Source: Parasedimentitalea denitrificans
GTDB taxonomy: Bacteria; Pseudomonadota; Alphaproteobacteria; Rhodobacterales; Rhodobacteraceae
Assembly (NCBI RefSeq): GCF_011813015.1
Contig: NZ_QHLQ01000015.1
Location: 35,939 to 99,938 of the forward strand
Length of the DNA: 64,000 bases
Reading direction: 5' to 3'
Position numbers and translations under genes: made by a program. The notes below the pieces were generated by a model. It searched no databases. It was not told where the DNA came from and worked only from the letters and a program-made list of their open reading frames with translations. Numbering within the stretch: the stretch's first letter is position 1; each line of letters opens with the position of its first letter. Shown in pieces: positions 35,654-44,595 of this stretch.

Positions 35654-36988
35654 CTAGAGATAATCGGACCGTTGCAAGCCGTATTTGGCCATTTTTTCAT
35701 TCAACGTCCGGCGGGGAAGACACAACTCCTCCATCACCGATGCAATCGAGCCCTTGTGGCGGCGCATGGTGTTGTCGATCAGCATCCGCTCAAAGGCCTC
35801 AACGTATTCCTTTAACGGCTTACCTTCGGTTGTCATCACCGGCTGCATCTCTTCGTGGTCCGACATCAAAAGTGACGCAATGGTCCCGGATCCACGTCGC
35901 GCCTGCAACACGGCCCGCTCGGCGATATTGATCAACTGGCGGACATTACCCGGCCATGGAGCCTGCAATAATTGAGCCGCCTCCTGTGCTGATACCTTTG
36001 GGGCCTCGCAGCCGTATTCTTCCGAAAACTGCTCTGACAGACGCATGAACAGGGTCAGAATATCTTCGCCACGCTGGCGTAATGGCGGAACAGTAATCCG
36101 CAGGGCAGCAAGGCGATAGAACAGATCCGATCGCAACGCGTCTTCACAGGTTTTACCGGCTTCTTGCAGGTTGGAAATCGCAACGATGCGGGTTTCGCCT
36201 GGGGTTCCCTGCTCGTTGATCACGCTCAGCAGCTTGCCTTGAAGTGGTTCGGTCAGGGCATCAATATCTTCCAGAACCAGCGTTCCGCCACGTGCCTCTT
36301 CGATAGCGGGCAGTAGAGAATCTTCGGGCATCATCGGACCAAACAGGCGTTTTGACAGCGCCTCTTCCTCTAGCGCGGCGCAGCTCACCAGTACAAATTT
36401 CTTACCTGCCCTGCTGCCGACCGCATGCAGCGCGTGTGCCACCAAGGTTTTTCCGGTGCCGGTTTCACCGTCGATCATCACATGGCCGTCGGCCTGACCA
36501 AGGTCCAGAATATCTTCTTTCAGACGTTCCATAACCGGGCTGGCGCCAATCAGCTTTTTCATGATCTGAGTGCCGTCAGACAATTCACGGCGCAACACGC
36601 GGTTGTCGAGCACCAGACGGCGGGCCCCAGTGGCGCGCTTGGCGAGCTCTGACATGCGATCTGGATTGAAAGGTTTCTCAAGGAAATCAAAGGCCCCTAC
36701 CCGCATTGCCTCGACCGCCATAGGTACATCGCCGTGACCTGTGATCATTATCACAGGCAAAGCACTGTCGCTTCCCATGAGTTTTTTTAGGAACTGCATT
36801 CCGTCCATGCCCGGCATTTTAATATCCGAGATAACGATGCCGGGGTAATCCGCACTCAGCACTTTCAGCGCATCTTCGGCGCTGGCAAAGGTTTCGGTAT
36901 CGTAGCCTGACAGGGCCAACCACTGGCTGATTGACTGGCGCATGTCCTGCTCGTCGTCGACAATCGCGATTTTCATGGCCTGTGCCAT
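35654..36988 (-). CDS. dctD: DctD-like response regulator (AAA+ type, without GAFTGA motif)
   Basis: 444 residues from the ATG at 36988, which has GGAAGGA upstream and matches the receiver start. The receiver domain has Asp11, Asp12 and phosphoacceptor Asp55 (VISDIKMPG). The AAA+ domain has Walker A GETGTGKT (174-181) and a Walker B region that reads GGTLVLEDID instead of the usual GTLFLDE. Where the sigma-54-contacting GAFTGA loop should be, the sequence is RLFGPMMPEDSLLPAIEEA. The C-terminal part has a Fis-type helix-turn-helix (GSIASVMEELCLPRRTLNEKMAKYGL). It lies 28 bp after dctB and likely regulates C4-dicarboxylate uptake; it may activate without sigma-54. Confidence 0.85.
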   Translation of the reverse strand: MAQAMKIAIVDDEQDMRQSISQWLALSGYDTETFASAEDALKVLSADYPGIVISDIKMPGMDGMQFLKKLMGSDSALPVIMITGHGDVPMAVEAMRVGAFDFLEKPFNPDRMSELAKRATGARRLVLDNRVLRRELSDGTQIMKKLIGASPVMERLKEDILDLGQADGHVMIDGETGTGKTLVAHALHAVGSRAGKKFVLVSCAALEEEALSKRLFGPMMPEDSLLPAIEEARGGTLVLEDIDALTEPLQGKLLSVINEQGTPGETRIVAISNLQEAGKTCEDALRSDLFYRLAALRITVPPLRQRGEDILTLFMRLSEQFSEEYGCEAPKVSAQEAAQLLQAPWPGNVRQLINIAERAVLQARRGSGTIASLLMSDHEEMQPVMTTEGKPLKEYVEAFERMLIDNTMRRHKGSIASVMEELCLPRRTLNEKMAKYGLQRSDYL

Positions 36989-37016
36989 AACGTATCCTTC
37001 CTCAAACACACCGCGC

Positions 37017-38789
37017 TTATTCAGCGGCTTCGACCCCATCCACCAAGATCGGCAATTGCATTTCAAACACTGCACCGCCGTTCTCGGCATTGCGGGCTGT
37101 CAATCTTCCACCAAGGTCGTTCACGATCCCCGACGAGATAGCAAGCCCAAGCCCGACACCATCCCCTGGCAGTTTAGTTGTATAAAACGGCTCAAATAGT
37201 TCGCCAAAATCCTTGATTCCCACTCCGTTGTCTCGCACTGCAAGAATTGCAGTCTCCCCGGCAGCAAGAATGATCTCAATCTCGGGGTCTACAACAGATT
37301 TGGTGGCGTCTAGTGCATTTCGCAAGAGGTTCACCATCACCTGTTCGATCCGCATCCGATCCCCCATCACGTAGACGGGCATGTCAGGCAACACGCGGGC
37401 AATCTTCACGTGACGCTGACGCAGCTGAGGCTCCATCATCGACAGGCTAGACGCAAGTGCATCGCCCATGTTTACTGGGTTCAACGTATCACCACCCTTA
37501 CGTGCGTAAGACTTCAGCTGGCGCGTAATCGCGCCCATTCGTTCGATCAGGTCATCAATCCGACCAAAGGAAACCAAAGCCTCCTCTGGTCGGTTCCGAC
37601 CCAACAATAATCGAGCACCAGCCAGATAGGTTTTCATGGCCGCCAATGGTTGGTTCAACTCGTGACTGACAGCTGCTGACATCTCCCCCAGCGCCGCCAG
37701 TTTTGAGCTCTGCGCCAGACTTTGCTCGGCCACAGCGAGCGTCTGCTGCACCCTTTCCCGTTCGGCGATTTCCCGCTGCAAGCGAGAGTTCAATACGCGA
37801 AGCTCCGCCGATTCCCGCTGAATCAAAGCCATGCGCAGCGCTGATCTACGACTCAGCGTGTAGAAACCTAGCGCCAAGAAAATCGCAAACCCCATGATCT
37901 CTAGCGCCAAAACGGCATTCACCCGTTCACGGATCGAGGCATAGGTGGTGTAAGATGTCATGTGCCAGCCACGAAACTGGATGCGGTTGGTAATTCGCAT
38001 CACGGCCTCGCCCTGCAGATAGGCATCCGCAGGCAACACGGTCCAATCTGTTGTGGCACGGATTGCGCGCTGGATCGCGCCCTGTGGGGTTTGCTGGGTC
38101 AGGGCGTCGGCCTCGCTTAGGCCCCGCCAACGTGATTCTGTCGCAAGCACAATGGTGCCCGTACTGTCGCTGACCATGACCGCGTCAGAAATTCCGGCCC
38201 AGGCACGCTCGAACTTCTGCAGGTCGACCTCGACCACGATCACACCCAGAACTTCCGATGAATCCTCTATCCTGCGGGCATAGGTAAAACTATAGCCACC
38301 AGCCTCTCGCGGGATAACAGAGAACACGGTGGTATTGGCGCGAACAGCGTCCACAAAATAAGACGCGTTGCGGTGTCGTTCTCCCAGACGATGGCGATCA
38401 GTTGCCGCGACCGTGCGCCCATCCTGCGCCAACAGCATGATTGATGCGGCGCCGATTTCATCAACAAACGAAATCAGTCTTTGGGTAGACAGCGAGAAGT
38501 CACTAGACTGAAGCGCCGAGATCAGTGTCTGGTCCCGCGCCAAAAGTTGCGGAACGATGGCATTTTGTCGCAGCTCACTCAACAGGTTGCCGGAATATAG
38601 CGCCAAGCGAAGTTCGGCTTTGTTGCGCGTGGTCTGGGTGAACCGATTGGACAGCAATCGGTTGGTTTGCCACACCGTGACCGACACAACCACCAAAAGT
38701 AACGCCAGTGCCAGCCGTACCTTCCACGAGAACGTTCGGGACGGCTTTTTGGCCTGATTTTCCGGAGAAAGGGTATGCGGGGCACTCAT
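37017..38789 (-). CDS. dctB: DctB-like sensor histidine kinase
   Basis: 590 residues. N-terminal membrane helix (LALALLLVVVSVTVW), a periplasmic double-PAS/Cache sensor region (about 50-290), a second helix (VLALEIMGFAIFLALGFYTLS), then a coiled linker (ESAELRVLNSRLQREIAERERVQQTL) and the kinase core. H-box AAVSHELNQPLAAMK; N-box VNLLRNALDA; G-boxes VRDNGVGI and GDGVGLGLAIS. Domain order and the adjacent dctD-like regulator identify a DctB-type C4-dicarboxylate sensor. dctPQM transport genes are not in the window. Confidence 0.88.
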   Translation of the reverse strand: MSAPHTLSPENQAKKPSRTFSWKVRLALALLLVVVSVTVWQTNRLLSNRFTQTTRNKAELRLALYSGNLLSELRQNAIVPQLLARDQTLISALQSSDFSLSTQRLISFVDEIGAASIMLLAQDGRTVAATDRHRLGERHRNASYFVDAVRANTTVFSVIPREAGGYSFTYARRIEDSSEVLGVIVVEVDLQKFERAWAGISDAVMVSDSTGTIVLATESRWRGLSEADALTQQTPQGAIQRAIRATTDWTVLPADAYLQGEAVMRITNRIQFRGWHMTSYTTYASIRERVNAVLALEIMGFAIFLALGFYTLSRRSALRMALIQRESAELRVLNSRLQREIAERERVQQTLAVAEQSLAQSSKLAALGEMSAAVSHELNQPLAAMKTYLAGARLLLGRNRPEEALVSFGRIDDLIERMGAITRQLKSYARKGGDTLNPVNMGDALASSLSMMEPQLRQRHVKIARVLPDMPVYVMGDRMRIEQVMVNLLRNALDATKSVVDPEIEIILAAGETAILAVRDNGVGIKDFGELFEPFYTTKLPGDGVGLGLAISSGIVNDLGGRLTARNAENGGAVFEMQLPILVDGVEAAE

Positions 38790-38826
38790 AAGCGTAAATC
38801 TACGCCGAGTGCCCCGCCATCACAAG

Positions 38827-39495
38827 TCACGCAGTGGCAACGATTCCTGTCAATGCGCGGAACACTGCCACCCCATCGGTGCCGCCGTGGGCTTCGTCCA
38901 CAGCCCGCTCTGGGTGGGGCATCATGCCCAGAACCCGGCGGTTGTCGGACAGGATGCCGGCAATATCACCAATTGAGCCATTGGGGTTGTCGCAATAGGT
39001 AAAGGCAACCCGATCTTCGCCCTGCAGCTTTGCAACTGTTTCAGCATCAGCAAAGTAGTTGCCGTCATGATGTGCAATCGGCACAGTCATCACGTCACCC
39101 ACAGAATATTCTGATGTGAACACGCTGTCAGTGGTTGCAACCTTCAGGTCAACCGAACGGCAGATATACTTCAGCCCTGAATTACGCAGTAGCGCACCCG
39201 GCAAGACACCAGTTTCGGTCAGAACCTGAAAGCCGTTACAGATCCCGATCGCATAACCACCACGATCCGCGTGGTTCACAACAGCCTTACAAATCGGAGA
39301 CTGGGCCGCAATCGCACCGCAGCGCAGATAATCGCCATAGGAAAATCCGCCTGGCACACCAACGATGTCTACTCCCGATGGAAGCTCGCTATCCTTGTGC
39401 CAGACCATCGAAACATCAAAGCCGGCCGCTTCAAAGGCAACCGCGAGATCGCGGTCGCAGTTTGAGCCCGGAAAGACAACAACCGCCGCCTTCAT
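38827..39495 (-). CDS. purQ: Phosphoribosylformylglycinamidine synthase subunit PurQ
   Basis: 222 residues, class I glutamine amidotransferase that supplies ammonia to PurL in purine synthesis. Seen: [14 protein letters not shown] at the start, the nucleophile cysteine in [13 protein letters not shown], and the catalytic His/Glu in [11 protein letters not shown]. The start at 39495 overlaps the purS stop (TGATG). Part of purS-purQ, downstream of purC. Confidence 0.97.
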   Translation of the reverse strand: MKAAVVVFPGSNCDRDLAVAFEAAGFDVSMVWHKDSELPSGVDIVGVPGGFSYGDYLRCGAIAAQSPICKAVVNHADRGGYAIGICNGFQVLTETGVLPGALLRNSGLKYICRSVDLKVATTDSVFTSEYSVGDVMTVPIAHHDGNYFADAETVAKLQGEDRVAFTYCDNPNGSIGDIAGILSDNRRVLGMMPHPERAVDEAHGGTDGVAVFRALTGIVATA

Positions 39496-39725
39496 CACAG
39501 AATCTCGATGCTGTAGGATTCTATCACTGTGTTGGCCAACAGCTTTTCGCACATGTCAGTGACATCTGCCTCGCTGGAACCTTCAGCCAGGCTCAGGTCA
39601 ATCACCTTACCCTGGCGAACACCATTCACCTTATCAAAGCCCATCGCCCCCAAGGCGTGGCGCACGGCCTCACCCTGTGGATCCAGAACTCCATTCTTCA
39701 GCATCACATGCACCCGTGCCTTCAT
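39495..39725 (-). CDS. purS: Phosphoribosylformylglycinamidine synthase subunit PurS
   Basis: 76 residues, the small bridging subunit of the PurLQS complex. [21 protein letters not shown] and the central [16 protein letters not shown] are typical. The start at 39725 corresponds to the conserved N-terminus; an earlier in-frame codon adds nine residues. Overlaps purQ. Confidence 0.95.
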   Translation of the reverse strand: MKARVHVMLKNGVLDPQGEAVRHALGAMGFDKVNGVRQGKVIDLSLAEGSSEADVTDMCEKLLANTVIESYSIEIL

Positions 39726-39763
39726 CGCGTCATTCCTCGATTGCGGTGGCAAAGCCCTATGGA

Positions 39764-39805
39764 CTTCTTTTTGCTAAAAATACTCAAAACCAGACGCCCA
39801 CAGCG
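39764..39805 (-). terminator. Probable terminator after purC, with recurrent T-rich tail
   Basis: On the minus strand CGCCC-GCTGT-GGGCG is followed by a tail TTTTGAGTATTTTTAGCAAA (39770-39789). The same tail, with two differences, occurs at 42483-42508. Confidence 0.5.
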
Positions 39806-39818
39806 GGCGCCCGGATTA

Positions 39819-40580
39819 TTAGTTGACCAGTGTCGGCTTGCCGCCCTGTGGCGGTGTGTTGGGCATCACGCCCAAGCGTCGTGCGACTTCGGAGTAGGCA
39901 TCCGTCAGGCTGCCCAGGTCACGGCGGAACACATCTTTGTCCAGCTTGCGACCGGTTTCGATGTCCCAAAGGCGGCAGCTGTCCGGGCTGATCTCATCGG
40001 CAACGACCAAGCGCTGGAAGTCGCCTTCGAAAACACGACCAAATTCAATTTTGAAGTCGACCAGACGAATGCCAACACCCAGCATCACGCCAGACATGAA
40101 GTCATTCACCCGCAGGGTCATGCTGAGGATATCATCCATATCCTGCTGGCTGGCCCAGCCAAAGGCAGCGATGTGCTCTTCGCTGACCAAAGGATCACCC
40201 AGGGCGTCATCTTTGTAACAAAACTCGACAATCGGACGTGGCAGCTGTGTGCCTTCGTCGATTCCCAAACGCGTGCACAGGCTGCCAGCGGCAAAGTTGC
40301 GAACGATCACTTCCAGCGGTACGATTTCACAGGTGCGAACCAGTTGTTCGCGCATGTTCAAACGTTTCAGGAAATGGGTCGGGACACCAATTTGCCCCAA
40401 GCCTTCCATGAAGTATTCGCTCAGCAGGTTGTTCAGAACACCCTTGCCTTCGATGACATCCTTTTTCTCGGCGTTAAACGCGGTAGCATCGTCTTTGAAA
40501 TACTGTACGATGGTGCCGGGCTCGGGGCCTTCATACAATGTTTTGGCTTTGCCTTCGTAGATTTTTTTGCGACGCGCCAT
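39819..40580 (-). CDS. purC: SAICAR synthetase
   Basis: 253 residues, phosphoribosylaminoimidazole-succinocarboxamide synthase. Signatures [12 protein letters not shown] near the start, [11 protein letters not shown], and [12 protein letters not shown] (metal and ATP region). The start at 40580 follows an AAAGG motif and matches homologues; the frame extends upstream without support. Precedes purS-purQ on the same strand. Confidence 0.96.
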   Translation of the reverse strand: MARRKKIYEGKAKTLYEGPEPGTIVQYFKDDATAFNAEKKDVIEGKGVLNNLLSEYFMEGLGQIGVPTHFLKRLNMREQLVRTCEIVPLEVIVRNFAAGSLCTRLGIDEGTQLPRPIVEFCYKDDALGDPLVSEEHIAAFGWASQQDMDDILSMTLRVNDFMSGVMLGVGIRLVDFKIEFGRVFEGDFQRLVVADEISPDSCRLWDIETGRKLDKDVFRRDLGSLTDAYSEVARRLGVMPNTPPQGGKPTLVN

Positions 40581-40745
40581 GGACAGCCTTTCGAGTAAGC
40601 CTGGAGTGGATGAGTGAATCCTGTTTGTGCCGCCCTCATAGAGCAAGCCTGCCAGTGCCGCAAGCAACCCGCGCCCCTTGTACCAGCCGAACGCGATACT
40701 AATATCAGAACTATAGGAATTCTTTTATCAAAAAGGTGAAAACGG

Positions 40746-41063
40746 ATGACTACATTTGACGACCGAGAACAGGCATTTGAGGCCAAGTTTGCCCATGACG
40801 AAGAAATGCAATTCAATGCACAGGCGCGTTGCAATAAATTGCTAGGCCTTTGGGCCGCGGAGAAAATGGGCAAATCAGGAACTCAGGCAGAAGACTACGC
40901 TAAGACTGTAGTCACCGCAGATATAGAAGAAGCAGACCACGAAGATGTCGTTCGTAAGTTGACTGCTGATCTGCAGGGCAACGTGACGTCTGAAGAAATC
41001 CGGAAAAAACGTGCTGTATTGCTGCCCGAAGCAAAGGCGCAGGTTCTCTCAGAAGCAGGCTAG
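40746..41063 (+). CDS. F1Fo-ATPase inhibitor zeta subunit (DUF1476)
   Basis: 105 residues, four-helix protein of the DUF1476 family (FDDREQAFEAKFAHDEEMQFNA; RRCNKLLGLWAAEKMG-like stretch). In Paracoccus this family is the zeta subunit that blocks ATP hydrolysis by the ATP synthase, with its N-terminal segment as inhibitor. An AAAGG motif lies about 10 bases upstream. Single gene, divergent from purC. Confidence 0.92.
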   Translation: MTTFDDREQAFEAKFAHDEEMQFNAQARCNKLLGLWAAEKMGKSGTQAEDYAKTVVTADIEEADHEDVVRKLTADLQGNVTSEEIRKKRAVLLPEAKAQVLSEAG

Positions 41064-41426
41064 ATCAATCCGCGTTTGCCTCAGGATTTCTGTGGGAATG
41101 CAAAAATTGTTCTTGTTTTGGTGAAGCGTCTGAAGCGTTTTGTTTCAGGCTGGCCAAGATCACATCAGGCGTTTCACTGTTGCCACAGCTGGGTGAGGTC
41201 ACAAAAGTACACCCTCTATTCAGTCACTTAGCGAGCACCCCCCAATCAGCATCCGGCTCACCGTGTCCGATGCCCGACCACTTCGCTAAACTGTTGCGCT
41301 GTATCTCATAATGAAGATGAGCAAAATGGATTTGCCTTGTCGCCCGTTGCATGACACAGGACAAGCAAGACAACTGAACCGTTGATGCGGTCCGGGGCTC
41401 TGCCCGGCGTTCACAGGATACCTGAC
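41064..41426. other. Intergenic region upstream of the homocysteine methyltransferase gene
   Basis: About 360 bp without a gene. I looked for cobalamin and SAM riboswitch hallmarks and found no convincing match. A hairpin CCGGGGCTCTGCCCGG at 41393-41408 sits about 20 bases before the start codon and could influence translation. Confidence 0.4.
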
Positions 41427-42443
41427 ATGACCAATACCTTTATTGACTTGCTCAACAGCAAAGATGTGCTGCTAGCCGACGGCGCCACTGGCACCAATCT
41501 TTTCAACATGGGCCTGCAATCGGGTGATTCTCCGGAATTGTGGAATGTTGATGAGCCGAACAAAATCAAAGCACTGTATCAAGGTTCTGTTGATGCGGGC
41601 AGCGACTTGTTTCTGACCAACACATTTGGCGGAACAGCTTCGCGACTGAAATTGCATGACGCCCAAGACCGTGTGCACGAGCTGAACAAAATTGGCGCCG
41701 AGCTTGGCCGTGAAGTTGCCGACAAATCAGATCGCAAGATTGCCGTGGCCGGTTCTGTTGGCCCAACCGGTGAAATCATGCAGCCGGTTGGAGAACTCAG
41801 CCATGCCTTGGCTGTTGAAATGTTCCACGAGCAGGCCGAAGGCCTAAAAGCTGGTGGCGTTGACGTTCTTTGGGTGGAAACCATTTCTGCTCCGGAAGAA
41901 TTCATTGCTGCGGCCGAAGCTTTTGCTCTGGCCGGTATGCCATGGTGTGGCACCATGAGCTTTGACACAGCAGGCCGTACAATGATGGGCGTCACTTCGG
42001 CCGCACTGGCTGACTTGGTTGAAACCATTGAAAACAAGCCACTGGCCTTTGGTGCCAACTGCGGCACTGGGGCCTCGGATATTCTGCGCACAGTTCTGGG
42101 TTTTGCGGCTCAGGGAACCGAGCGACCAGTAATCTCTAAGGGTAACGCAGGCATCCCAAAATATGTCGACGGCCACATCCACTATGACGGCACACCTGCC
42201 CTGATGGCTGAATATGCGGTGATGGCTCGCAATAGCGGTGCCAAGATCATTGGCGGCTGCTGTGGCACCCTACCCGACCACCTGCGTGCCATGCGCGAAG
42301 CGCTTGATACCCAGCCACGTGGCGAGCGCCCGACCCTGGATCAGATCGTCGAAAAACTTGGCGGGTTCTCGTCAGCCAGTGATGGAACCGGTGACGACAG
42401 CGGCGCACCAAAGCGTGAGCGCCGCAGCCGCCGTCGCGGGTAA
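41427..42443 (+). CDS. Homocysteine-binding methyltransferase subunit (split cobalamin-dependent methionine synthase; often annotated as BHMT)
   Basis: 338 residues, homocysteine S-methyltransferase family. Zinc ligands are Cys212 (GANCGTGASD), Cys278 and Cys279 (IIGGCCGTLPDH). N-terminal LLADGATGTNLFNMGL is typical. Often annotated betaine-homocysteine methyltransferase, but a stand-alone corrinoid protein is encoded 1.5 kb downstream. Phaeobacter inhibens uses such separate proteins as a split MetH, which is the better reading here. The C-terminal tail is basic (KRERRSRRRG). Start at 41427 follows AGGA; an upstream in-frame start is less likely. Confidence 0.85.
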   Translation: MTNTFIDLLNSKDVLLADGATGTNLFNMGLQSGDSPELWNVDEPNKIKALYQGSVDAGSDLFLTNTFGGTASRLKLHDAQDRVHELNKIGAELGREVADKSDRKIAVAGSVGPTGEIMQPVGELSHALAVEMFHEQAEGLKAGGVDVLWVETISAPEEFIAAAEAFALAGMPWCGTMSFDTAGRTMMGVTSAALADLVETIENKPLAFGANCGTGASDILRTVLGFAAQGTERPVISKGNAGIPKYVDGHIHYDGTPALMAEYAVMARNSGAKIIGGCCGTLPDHLRAMREALDTQPRGERPTLDQIVEKLGGFSSASDGTGDDSGAPKRERRSRRRG

Positions 42444-42453
42444 TCAATCAAGG

Positions 42454-42508
42454 CAACCGTAGCGCATTTTTGTTGCGGTTGCTTTTGAGTATTTTAGGCA
42501 AAAAGAAG
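42454..42508 (+). terminator. Probable terminator after the homocysteine methyltransferase gene
   Basis: Inverted repeat GCAACCG (42454-42460) / CGGTTGC (42476-42482), followed by TTTTGAGTATTTTAGGCAAA. The tail repeats the one after purC. Confidence 0.55.
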
Positions 42509-42589
42509 CACTGCCCCCCCAATTTATAGCGTTCTATTTTACGCCATCCTTTGCCGTGGGTGGCAGAGAAGAGGAGTGCACCAGCATCT

Positions 42590-43669
42590 TTACAGCAGCG
42601 ACAGCTGATCCCCCACCTGCGGCGGGCAGGCAAACAGATCGCAGCGCAGATCAGGTGTTTTCTCTTGCAGTCCTAGTTTCTTGCACGCTGTCTTAAACCG
42701 ATGCCCGATCATGCGGGCATATTCTCCCTCTCCGCGCATACGCTGACCCCAGCGGGGATCATAATCCCGCCCGCCATGCATTTCCCGCAGTCGCGCCATC
42801 ACCTTGGCCGCCCTGCCCGGCTCGTGCTCTGCCAACCATTGCTGCCACAGGTCTGACACCTCGCGCGGCAACCGCAGCATGATCCAACTGGCTGCATCGG
42901 CGCCAGCCTCTGCGCCAGCCGCTAACAGCGCCTCGACCTCGTGGTCGGTCAATCCCGGTACTATCGGCGCAATCATTATCCGAACGGGAATGCCTGCATC
43001 ACTGAGCCTTCGGATGGTCGCTAGTCGGCGGGCGGGCGCTGGCGCGCGGGGCTCCATCCGACGTGATAGACTGGGATCTAGCGTGGTCACCGAGACCCCA
43101 ACCCGAACCAGCCCCTTAGCCGCCATAGGCGCCAGTATATCGATATCCCGTTCGATCATCGCGCCTTTTGTCACAATGGCCACCGGATGATTAAAGTCGC
43201 TCAGCACTTTCAAACAGGAGCGCACGACCTTCTGATCCCGCTCTATCGGTTGGTAAGGATCTGTGTTGGTCCCGATCGCCAGTGGAGCCACCCTGTACTT
43301 CTTCGCCCGCAGCTCTTGGCGCAGCAGATCTGCAGCATTTGGTCGCGCGATCAGTTTGGTTTCAAAATCCAACCCGGCAGATAGCCCAAGGTAGGCATGG
43401 GTCGGCCGTGCAAAACAATAAATGCAGCCGTGCTCACACCCGCGATAGGGATTAAGGGAGCGATCAAAAGGCAGATCAGGCGACCGGTTGTAACTGATAA
43501 TCGACCGGGCCAATTCCTCGCGAACTTCGGTTGGAACATGCGTCGGCTCAGGCTCGGGGAACCAGCCATCGTCAACCCGCTCATACGACATCTCAAATCG
43601 CCCTGCACCGTTGCTAAGCGCGGCCCGTGCTGTGCGGCGTGTAGTTGTGGTTTGATCTTGTGTTTGCAT
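42590..43669 (-). CDS. PA0069-family radical SAM protein
   Basis: 359 residues. The iron-sulfur motif is RGCEHGCIYCFARPTHAY (Cys-x3-Cys-x2-Cys), as in the SplB-related PA0069 group. Other conserved parts are IGTNTDPYQPIER and GVSVTTLDPSLSRRMEPRAPAPARRL. Function unproven; resemblance to spore photoproduct lyase suggests a nucleic-acid or repair role. The ATG at 43669 lies 24 bases downstream of a GTTC-N7-GTTC LexA box, in line with SOS control. It lies between the two subunits of the split methionine synthase but on the other strand. Confidence 0.88.
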   Translation of the reverse strand: MQTQDQTTTTRRTARAALSNGAGRFEMSYERVDDGWFPEPEPTHVPTEVREELARSIISYNRSPDLPFDRSLNPYRGCEHGCIYCFARPTHAYLGLSAGLDFETKLIARPNAADLLRQELRAKKYRVAPLAIGTNTDPYQPIERDQKVVRSCLKVLSDFNHPVAIVTKGAMIERDIDILAPMAAKGLVRVGVSVTTLDPSLSRRMEPRAPAPARRLATIRRLSDAGIPVRIMIAPIVPGLTDHEVEALLAAGAEAGADAASWIMLRLPREVSDLWQQWLAEHEPGRAAKVMARLREMHGGRDYDPRWGQRMRGEGEYARMIGHRFKTACKKLGLQEKTPDLRCDLFACPPQVGDQLSLL

Positions 43670-43693
43670 GGTTGCACCATGGACCACCGATGA

Positions 43694-43708
43694 GAACAAA
43701 TAAAGAAC
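43694..43708 (-). promoter_or_regulatory. LexA (SOS) box of the radical SAM gene
   Basis: On the minus strand GTTC-TTTATTT-GTTC, an exact match to the alphaproteobacterial direct-repeat LexA site GTTC-N7-GTTC, ending 24 bases before the ATG at 43669. Confidence 0.7.
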
Positions 43709-43895
43709 AAACTCAACAAACCGAAGATCTCCATGTGAAATCTTCATTATTATTTTGCTGTTTTTGGGCATATACGTCGGTTCACGCCATGGCAATGTCG
43801 CAAATATTGCAGTTCGCCTGCGACCTTTTGGCAAAAAGGGACAGGAACACGGCCACACCGGGGCAGCCCCCCGACCTAAGTCAAGGAAGACACCC

Positions 43896-44594
43896 ATGTC
43901 AGAAGAAGAAGACATCATCCTGGCAGAACTGGACGATGAAGAACTTGTCCAGCAGATGTTTGACGACCTTTATGATGGTCTGCGCGAAGAAATCGAAGAA
44001 GGAGTGAACATCCTTCTGTCTCGTGACTGGGAACCTTACAAGGTCCTGACCGAGGCTCTGGTGGGTGGTATGACCATCGTCGGCGCCGACTTCCGCGACG
44101 GAATCCTGTTTGTGCCCGAAGTTTTGCTGGCGGCAAACGCGATGAAAGGTGGCATGGCCATCCTGAAACCGCTGTTGGCTGCAACGGGTGCGCCACAAGT
44201 CGGAAAGATGGTCATCGGGACCGTCAAGGGCGACATTCACGACATCGGCAAGAACCTTGTTTCGATGATGATGGAAGGCGCCGGTTTTGAAGTAGTGGAT
44301 CTGGGGATCAACAATCCTGTCGAAAACTATCTCGAAGCACTCGAGCGCGAAAAAGCTGACATCCTTGGCATGTCCGCTCTGCTGACCACAACCATGCCCT
44401 ACATGAAGGTCGTTATCGATACGATGGTCGAAAATGGGACACGCGATGACTACATCGTGCTGGTTGGCGGTGCGCCGCTGAATGACGAGTTTGGCAAGGC
44501 CATTGGTGCCGATAGCTACTGCCGCGATGCAGCCGTGGCCGTGGAAACGGCCAAGGACCTTGTCGCGCGCAAACACAACCAGATGAGCGCCTAA
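43896..44594 (+). CDS. Corrinoid (B12-binding) subunit of split methionine synthase
   Basis: 232 residues: a helical cap domain (about 15-100; VLTEALVGGMTIVGADFRDGILFVPEVL) followed by a Rossmann B12 domain with D113-x-H115-x-x-G118 (GDIHDIGKN), in which the histidine binds cobalt, then GMSALLTTTMPYMKVVI and VLVGGAPLNDEFGKAIGAD. It would shuttle methyl groups from a pterin-binding subunit, not in this window, to the homocysteine-binding protein. AAGGAAG precedes the ATG. Followed at one base by DUF1638. Another methyl donor cannot be excluded. Confidence 0.88.
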   Translation: MSEEEDIILAELDDEELVQQMFDDLYDGLREEIEEGVNILLSRDWEPYKVLTEALVGGMTIVGADFRDGILFVPEVLLAANAMKGGMAILKPLLAATGAPQVGKMVIGTVKGDIHDIGKNLVSMMMEGAGFEVVDLGINNPVENYLEALEREKADILGMSALLTTTMPYMKVVIDTMVENGTRDDYIVLVGGAPLNDEFGKAIGADSYCRDAAVAVETAKDLVARKHNQMSA

Positions 44595-44595
44595 C

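Noticed and set aside
41064..41426. Cobalamin or SAM riboswitch upstream of the homocysteine methyltransferase gene
   Set aside because: GCCACAGCTGGG near 41183 vaguely recalls a B12 element, but the remaining conserved segments are absent, and no SAM-II or SAM/SAH pattern was found.
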